Notes under the pieces: model-generated | Told to the model about the DNA's origin: nothing | The model's database searches: none | Seen by the model: the letters and a program-made list of their open reading frames with translations, nothing else | NCBI GenBank assembly: GCA_034112345.1 | Contig: JAWUVN010000048.1 | Location: 1-11,696, forward strand | Origin: Bermanella sp034112345 | Lineage (GTDB): Bacteria > Pseudomonadota > Gammaproteobacteria > Pseudomonadales > Oceanobacteraceae | Direction: 5' to 3' | Length of the DNA stretch: 11,696 nt | Position numbers and translations under genes: made by a program | Shown: positions 8,009 to 11,696 of the stretch, in pieces | Layout of the letters: every line of letters begins with the position of its first letter | Numbering within the stretch: position 1 is the first letter of the stretch

Positions 8009-8557
8009 TTACCGATTTAAAATGGATGGTCGTTGCACATGAATGCGGCGCTTAGGGCTACTGATCAGAAGGCGTCCCTTGTCTTTAATTCTTGCTTGGA
8101 TTAGGTGTGAGCCTCTAAATATATTATTGATTTCGAAAGACAGTCCTGGACCTGATGCCACCTCTTTTCCGTTTAGTAATATGGTGATTTCATGGCCGGG
8201 TTGTAGGGCAGGGGATATATGCAGTTGAACCAATGCGCTTCCGGCTTGACTGGCAACTATCATCTCATCTTGCTTCGGGTAGAGGATTTTAAGTAAGTTG
8301 TATCCAGTGAATTCTGGTTCTACACCCTTGGGGGATAATTTCACGGTATTCAAATCAGAGGTGGGGGTGGATGCTTTTTTATTGGATATGGTTTGCAGTC
8401 TTGGTAGCTCTGCCTTTTTAGCGTCAGCATGCAGTGCGTCACCATACACGCGTACACCTTCAGAGTTTATCCATGTGTACACTTCTGATAATGCATTGCA
8501 GCTGATAAAAATAAGAGAAGCTAGAAGAAGGTGTTTCATATAAAGGCTCGAAAACAT
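8009..8557 (-). CDS. DUF4124 domain-containing exported protein
   Basis: A 182-residue protein of unknown function. The hydrophobic stretch LLLASLIFISC near the N-terminus is a signal peptide, followed by EVYTWINSEGVRVYGD (about 25-40), the hallmark of DUF4124 (usually V-Y-x-W-x-D-x-x-G-x-x-x-Y-S-D). A Ser/Thr/Lys-rich linker follows, then a C-terminal part with strands like ALVQLHISPAL and ITILLNGKEVASG that looks like a small beta-sandwich. A cysteine at residue 20 could be a lipobox cysteine, but phenylalanine at -3 is unusual, so secretion to the periplasm is as likely. Two starts are possible: ATG at 8557 (AGG 7 nt upstream) or ATG at 8539, which gives the more typical signal peptide MKHLLLAS. 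Family knowledge: DUF4124 proteins often lie between glnA and ntrB in pseudomonad-like genomes, but a link to nitrogen control is unproven. Confidence 0.85.
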   Translation of the reverse strand: MFSSLYMKHLLLASLIFISCNALSEVYTWINSEGVRVYGDALHADAKKAELPRLQTISNKKASTPTSDLNTVKLSPKGVEPEFTGYNLLKILYPKQDEMIVASQAGSALVQLHISPALQPGHEITILLNGKEVASGPGLSFEINNIFRGSHLIQARIKDKGRLLISSPKRRIHVQRPSILNR

Positions 8558-8578
8558 AAGTGCGCCTACTTTAGCGGA

Positions 8579-8584
8579 ATTATA
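8579..8584 (-). promoter_or_regulatory. Candidate -10 box of the DUF4124 gene
   Basis: TATAAT on the minus strand would place transcription start near 8572. That leaves a leader of about 15 nt to the ATG at 8557, or 33 nt to the ATG at 8539. The -35 region (TATTTT at 17 bp) is poor. A separate promoter makes sense because glnA upstream ends in a strong terminator. Confidence 0.4.
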
Positions 8585-8690
8585 AAGGTTCGTCAGGAAT
8601 CAAAATACGTTTTGTGAGAGGGGTTCATATTACTTGAGTTAGGGTGGTTTGTAGGGATGGCGATTGTGCGATTTTACTTTTCTTAGGGGA

Positions 8691-8720
8691 TAAAAAAAGC
8701 AGCCCGAAGGCTGCTTTTTA
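8691..8720 (-). terminator. Intrinsic terminator of glnA
   Basis: Read on the minus strand, GCAGCC-TTCG-GGCTGC is a perfect GC-rich stem closed by a C(UUCG)G tetraloop. It is flanked by an A run before and seven T after, so the stem can extend by A-T pairs. It begins 23 bases past the glnA stop. This is a textbook rho-independent terminator and should isolate glnA from the DUF4124 and ntrBC genes downstream. Confidence 0.95.
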
Positions 8721-8742
8721 ATCTTTAAAACTCAATCTAATA

Positions 8743-10149
8743 TTATAGAGAGTAGTAAAGGTCAAACTCAAGCGGGTGAGTTGTTTGTTCAACTAATTGA
8801 ACATCTTCCATCTTAAGATCGATGTAAGCTTCAATCATGTCTTCAGTGAATACACCACCTTGAGTTAAGAAGTCTGAATCTTTCTTAAGTTCGTCTAGTG
8901 CTTCACGTAGGCTACCAGCAACTTGTGGAATTGCAGCTGCTTCTTCAGCAGGCAAGTCGTACAAATCTTTATCAGCAGCATCGCCAGGGTGGATCTTGTT
9001 CTTAATGCCGTCGATACCAGCCATAAGCATTGCTGAAAACGCTAGGTATGGGTTAGCAGTTGGATCAGGGAAACGAGCTTCAACACGCTTACCTTTAGGA
9101 GATGCAACGTATGGGATACGGATAGAAGCAGAACGGTTACGTGCAGAGTACGCAAGCATTACAGGAGCTTCAAAACCAGGGATCAAACGCTTGTAAGAGT
9201 TAGTTGAAGGGTTTGTGAAAGCATTCAATGCTTTAGCGTGCTTGATGATGCCGCCAATGTAGTAAAGTGCCATTTCAGATAGGCCAGCGTATTCATCACC
9301 AGCAAACATGTTTTCGCCATCTTTCCAGAAAGATTGGTGAACGTGCATACCAGAACCGTTATCACCAACGATTGGCTTAGGCATGAATGTCGCTGTTTTA
9401 CCGTATGCGTGAGCAACGTTATGTACAACGTATTTCATCATTTGAACTTCATCAGCTTTCTTAACTAGAGTGTTAAAGCGAACACCAATTTCGTTTTGGT
9501 TAGCAGTAGCAACTTCGTGGTGATGTACTTCAACGTCAAGGCCTATGCCCATCATTGTGTTACACATAGCAGCACGCATATCGTGAGAGCTATCTACTGG
9601 TGGTACTGGGAAGTAACCGCCTTTAACGCGTGGACGGTGACCCATGTTGCCGCCTTCGATAGTCGCAGCAGAGTTCCATGCGCCTTCTTCAGAGTTCAGC
9701 TTGTAGAAACAACCTGACATGTCAGCGCCGAATTTAACGTCATCAAAGATGAAAAATTCTGGTTCAGGACCAAAAAATGCTGTGTCGCCAAGGCCAGTCG
9801 CTAGTAGGAACTCTTCAGCGCGTTTTGCAACAGAACGTGGATCACGCTCGTAACCTTGCATTGTAGAAGGCTCGATAATGTCACAACGAAGGATAAGAGT
9901 TGCATCTTCAGTGAACGGGTCAAGGAAAGAAGTTGTGTCATCAGGTAAAAGAATCATGTCTGATTCGTTGATGCCTTTCCAGCCTTCGATTGAAGAGCCA
10001 TCAAACATCTGGCCTACTTCGAAGAATTCTTCGTCAACGTAAGAGCTAGGAATAGAAACGTGTTGTTCCTTACCTTTTGTATCTGTAAAGCGAAGGTCGA
10101 TCCACTTTACGTCGTTATCTTTAATTAGCTTTAGAGTGTTCGCTGACAT
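8743..10149 (-). CDS. glnA: Type I glutamine synthetase (GlnA)
   Basis: GlnA makes glutamine from glutamate, ammonia and ATP in the cytosol, as a dodecamer, and is the main entry point for ammonia at low concentration. From the ATG at 10149 the protein is 468 residues (E. coli 469), beginning MSANTLKLIKD. A frame extending to 10161 would start with a TTG that is part of the ribosome site TTGGAGA (10155-10161), so the ATG is preferred. Visible signatures are the D50 loop MFDGSSIEGW, the metal/glutamate-binding FGPEPEFFIFD segment, NRSASIRIP and RFPDPTANPYLAF. The adenylylation site is present as DLYDLPAEE, with the tyrosine at 397, so this is the GlnE-regulated (GSI-beta) kind. Expression is probably sigma-54/NtrC-controlled from the upstream sites, and a strong terminator follows. 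Confidence 0.98.
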   Translation of the reverse strand: MSANTLKLIKDNDVKWIDLRFTDTKGKEQHVSIPSSYVDEEFFEVGQMFDGSSIEGWKGINESDMILLPDDTTSFLDPFTEDATLILRCDIIEPSTMQGYERDPRSVAKRAEEFLLATGLGDTAFFGPEPEFFIFDDVKFGADMSGCFYKLNSEEGAWNSAATIEGGNMGHRPRVKGGYFPVPPVDSSHDMRAAMCNTMMGIGLDVEVHHHEVATANQNEIGVRFNTLVKKADEVQMMKYVVHNVAHAYGKTATFMPKPIVGDNGSGMHVHQSFWKDGENMFAGDEYAGLSEMALYYIGGIIKHAKALNAFTNPSTNSYKRLIPGFEAPVMLAYSARNRSASIRIPYVASPKGKRVEARFPDPTANPYLAFSAMLMAGIDGIKNKIHPGDAADKDLYDLPAEEAAAIPQVAGSLREALDELKKDSDFLTQGGVFTEDMIEAYIDLKMEDVQLVEQTTHPLEFDLYYSL

Positions 10150-10154
10150 TCTAT

Positions 10155-10161
10155 TCTCCAA
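10155..10161 (-). promoter_or_regulatory. Ribosome binding site of glnA
   Basis: TTGGAGA on the minus strand lies 5 nt before the ATG at 10149. It decides the start: the alternative upstream TTG codon is the first part of this very site. Confidence 0.8.
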
Positions 10162-10241
10162 TAATGAGACGATTGAGTTATTTAATTTATCTGGTTGGCT
10201 CAGTTCTAAGCCTGCATGTTAATGCACTGGTCGACTTACGA

Positions 10242-10256
10242 GCAAAACCCATGCCA
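10242..10256 (-). promoter_or_regulatory. Sigma-54 (-24/-12) promoter of glnA
   Basis: The minus strand reads TGGCATGGGTTTTGC. This fits the sigma-54 consensus TGGCAC-N5-TTGC at every position except the sixth base (T for C), with the required GG and GC elements at the correct distance. Transcription would start near 10230, leaving a leader of about 80 nt. The NtrC sites upstream and a sigma-54 activator gene in the same window support it. Confidence 0.88.
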
Positions 10257-10319
10257 CCAGCCATCAGACTATCTAGGCCAGTGTTTAACACCATTATGTT
10301 GAGCACCTACTAAGCATGC

Positions 10320-10336
10320 CGGTCTATAGTGGTGCG
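10320..10336. promoter_or_regulatory. Second, weaker NtrC binding site upstream of glnA
   Basis: CGGTCTATAGTGGTGCG has one intact half-site (GGTGC) and a degraded one. It matches the strong site at 10350 in 12 of 16 positions, including the core CTATA-TGGTGC. The two lie 30 bp apart, about three helical turns, hence on the same face of the DNA, as in the paired enteric glnA sites. Confidence 0.6.
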
Positions 10337-10349
10337 TAAAAATATATTC

Positions 10350-10366
10350 TGCACTATATTGGTGCT
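10350..10366. promoter_or_regulatory. Strong NtrC binding site upstream of glnA
   Basis: TGCACTATATTGGTGCT is a near-perfect match to the NtrC dyad consensus TGCACC-N5-GGTGCA (GCAC-N7-GTGC). Its centre lies about 128 bp upstream of the predicted sigma-54 start, a normal enhancer-like distance for glnA. Confidence 0.9.
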
Positions 10367-10547
10367 AATGGGTCTGGGTTTGTTGTGACCAGATTGTATC
10401 CATTCAAAGCTTGCACATTATAGGTTCAAGGAACGGTAACCGATAGGGAAATTGTGCTCCTTAGGGATACATTTCTAACTTTAAATTCCTTTTGATTAAA
10501 AAACACTCAGGAAAATGGAGAATAACAACGTTTTTCATAGCTTCGTT

Positions 10548-10560
10548 GCCATGAGATGGC
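10548..10560. repeat. 13-bp dyad inside the typA promoter
   Basis: GCCAT-GAG-ATGGC is a perfect inverted repeat that ends at the base before the TATAAT box of typA. A protein bound here would cover the spacer between -35 and -10. It may be an operator or chance. Confidence 0.4.
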
Positions 10561-10566
10561 TATAAT
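10561..10566 (+). promoter_or_regulatory. -10 box of the typA promoter
   Basis: A perfect TATAAT lies 44 nt before the typA ATG, with transcription expected near 10573. The hexamer 17 bp upstream (TAGCTT) is a poor -35 match, so the promoter may depend on the -10 box or on an activator. Confidence 0.6.
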
Positions 10567-10609
10567 CTGCGCCTAAATTTTTTGGCTCGTCTGACTAGGA
10601 CATATCTTT

Positions 10610-11696
10610 ATGATTGAGAACTTACGTAATATCGCCATCATTGCTCACGTTGACCACGGTAAAACAACCTTGGTTGATAAGCTGCTAGAGCAATCAGGCA
10701 CCCTTGATCGTAAAGAGCTTGGCGGCGAGCGAGTAATGGACTCGAATGACCAAGAGAAAGAACGTGGTATTACCATCTTGGCAAAAAACACGGCGATTAA
10801 ATGGGACAAGTACCGTTTCAATAGCGTAGATACACCGGGACACGCCGATTTTGGTGGTGAAGTAGAGCGTGTAATGTCTATGGTAGATTCTGTTCTACTT
10901 ATTGTAGACGCAGTTGACGGCCCAATGCCTCAAACACGCTTCGTAACTCAAAAAGCATTCGCTCGTGGCCTTAAGCCAATTGTTGTAATCAATAAAATTG
11001 ACCGCCCAGGCGCGCGTCCTGATTGGGTAATGGACGAAGTATTCGACTTGTTCGATCGTCTTGATGCTACAGAAGAGCAGTTAGATTTCCCTGTAATCTA
11101 CACATCAGCTATCAATGGTATTGCAGGTACTGATTTCAACGATATGGCTGAAGACATGTCTCCATTGCTTCAAGCGATTGCGGATAATGTACCTGCTCCT
11201 GATGTGGATCCAGAAGGCGATTTCCAAATGCAAATCTCTTCACTTGATTACGATTCGTTTAAAGGTGTAGTTGGCATTGGCCGTATCACTCGTGGTACGT
11301 TGAAAACTAATGCTCAAGTAACGATTATTGATACAGAAGGCAAAAAACGTAACGGTAAAATTTCAGAAGTGAAAGGCTATCATGGTTTACACCGTGTTGT
11401 AGTTGATCAAGCAACCGCTGGTGACATCGTATGTATTACGGGTGTCGATAAGCTTGGTATCTCTGACACACTTTGTGTGCCTACTAATGTCGAAGCGCTT
11501 CCTCCGTTGTCTGTAGATGAGCCGACAGTAAGCATGACATTCCAAGTAAACAACTCTCCGTTTGCTGGTAAAGAAGGCAAGTATGTAACAAGCCGCAACA
11601 TTGCTGAGCGTTTAGAAAAAGAATTGATCCACATCGTTGCGCTACGCGTTGAGCCAGGCGATAGCCCTGAGAAGTTCCGTGTATCGGGCCGTGGTG
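10610..11696 (+). CDS. typA: Ribosome-associated translational GTPase TypA/BipA, N-terminal part (3' end outside window)
   Basis: The visible 362 codons are about 60% of the usual 600-610-residue protein; the frame is open at the window edge. The GTPase domain has G1 AHVDHGKTT (12-20), G2 RGITI (52-56), G3 DTPGH (74-78), G4 NKID (128-131) and a G5-like YTSA near 165. The start MIENLRNIAIIAHVDHGKTT is typical of TypA/BipA and separates it from EF-G and LepA. Domain II follows (from about 205, with the VGIGRITRGTL segment near 220-230), and domain III begins before the edge. Just before G3 the sequence reads YRFNSVDTPGH, where I would expect YRINIVDTPGH; the catalytic residues themselves are kept. 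TypA binds the ribosome, assists 50S assembly and is needed at low temperature and under stress. TAGGA (10596-10600) lies 9 nt before the ATG. It is divergent from glnA, as in E. coli. Confidence 0.97.
   Translation, partial: MIENLRNIAIIAHVDHGKTTLVDKLLEQSGTLDRKELGGERVMDSNDQEKERGITILAKNTAIKWDKYRFNSVDTPGHADFGGEVERVMSMVDSVLLIVDAVDGPMPQTRFVTQKAFARGLKPIVVINKIDRPGARPDWVMDEVFDLFDRLDATEEQLDFPVIYTSAINGIAGTDFNDMAEDMSPLLQAIADNVPAPDVDPEGDFQMQISSLDYDSFKGVVGIGRITRGTLKTNAQVTIIDTEGKKRNGKISEVKGYHGLHRVVVDQATAGDIVCITGVDKLGISDTLCVPTNVEALPPLSVDEPTVSMTFQVNNSPFAGKEGKYVTSRNIAERLEKELIHIVALRVEPGDSPEKFRVSGRG

Larger units (their letters stand above)
10150..10609. other. 460-bp divergent regulatory region between glnA and typA
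   Basis: No gene is supported here. From glnA outward it holds the glnA ribosome site, a leader, the sigma-54 promoter, two NtrC sites, then about 170 bp with little recognised signal (10370-10540), and finally the typA promoter. The unexplained part contains an odd-centred dyad CGGT-A-ACCG (10434-10442) and TATAAT on the minus strand (10417-10422) without a matching -35 box. That box could be a weak sigma-70 promoter for glnA, comparable to the second promoter of enteric glnA, but the evidence is thin. I saw no clear CRP or IHF site. Confidence 0.7.

Noticed and set aside
8030..8050. TGCAC-type sequence near the end of the DUF4124 gene as an NtrC site for ntrBC
   Set aside because: The second half-site is poor and it lies within coding sequence, so there is no convincing dyad.
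8043..8543. Two plus-strand open frames (61 and 81 residues) opposite the DUF4124 gene
   Set aside because: The minus-strand frame has a signal peptide and a family signature; the opposite frames have neither and look like shadows.
9496..9717. 73-residue plus-strand open frame opposite glnA
   Set aside because: It is antisense to a highly conserved gene, and its composition is what the complement of glnA codons gives.
10150..10161. Four-codon N-terminal extension of glnA from a TTG start
   Set aside because: The TTG is part of the ribosome binding site TTGGAGA, and GlnA proteins begin MSANTLKLI at the ATG.
10223..10230. TGCACTGG near the predicted glnA transcription start as a third NtrC site
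   Set aside because: Only one half-site is present; the partner half at the required distance is not recognisable.
10303..10317. GCAC-N7-GCAT as another NtrC site between the weak site and the sigma-54 promoter
   Set aside because: The second half matches the consensus at only one position, and the 18-bp offset from the neighbouring site is out of phase.
10381..10399. TGTGACC...TGTAT as a CRP site for glnA
   Set aside because: Only the TGTGA half is present; the TCACA half is missing.
11407..11634. 75-residue minus-strand open frame opposite typA
   Set aside because: The plus-strand frame is unmistakably TypA domains II-III; the antisense frame shows no family features.

Overview
This window looks like chromosomal DNA of a low-to-moderate GC marine gammaproteobacterium. 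The gene content (MSHA-type pilus genes, a sigma-54-dependent glnA, NtrB/NtrC, TypA) and the placing of a small DUF4124 gene between glnA and ntrB resemble Oceanospirillales/Pseudomonadales-type genomes. The genus cannot be fixed from the sequence alone. All genes appear intact except those cut by the window edges. I see no mobile element, CRISPR array, tRNA or rRNA.

Left part (1-5141, + strand): the distal end of an MSHA (mannose-sensitive haemagglutinin-type) type IV pilus operon. It holds the C-terminus of a MshO-like minor pilin, a complete MshP-like pilin-like protein, and a 1504-residue MshQ-like secreted protein. The three reading frames overlap by a few bases, so they are very probably translated as one operon. 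MshQ is a mosaic: signal peptide, DUF2341-like domain, PA14-like region, LamG/concanavalin-like domain, a repeat block that reads like a short beta-helix, and a long DUF6701-like C-terminus. It is the best candidate here for a pilus-associated surface adhesin.

Middle and right part (5289-10149, - strand): the nitrogen-regulation block, in transcription order glnA, DUF4124 gene, glnL (ntrB), glnG (ntrC). It converges with mshQ across a 147-bp AT-rich gap holding a 12-bp perfect inverted repeat. glnA ends in a strong intrinsic terminator with a UUCG tetraloop. The DUF4124 gene and ntrBC each have a TATAAT-like box upstream, so the block is probably several transcription units. NtrB phosphorylates NtrC. 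NtrC-P, binding upstream of glnA, would activate the sigma-54 promoter that drives glutamine synthetase, and this loop can be read in the DNA. The 460-bp region upstream of glnA contains a -24/-12 sigma-54 promoter, one near-perfect NtrC dyad and a second weaker one 30 bp away (about three helical turns).

Right edge (10610 to end, + strand): typA/bipA, a ribosome-associated translational GTPase, divergent from glnA and truncated by the window end. The order glnG-glnL-glnA-typA is the same as in Escherichia coli, apart from the inserted DUF4124 gene.

No clearly new system was found. The points most worth a second look are the MshQ architecture and its repeat block, a GSFTGA (instead of GAFTGA) loop in NtrC, a tandem 9-bp palindromic repeat in the ntrBC leader, and a dyad inside the typA promoter.
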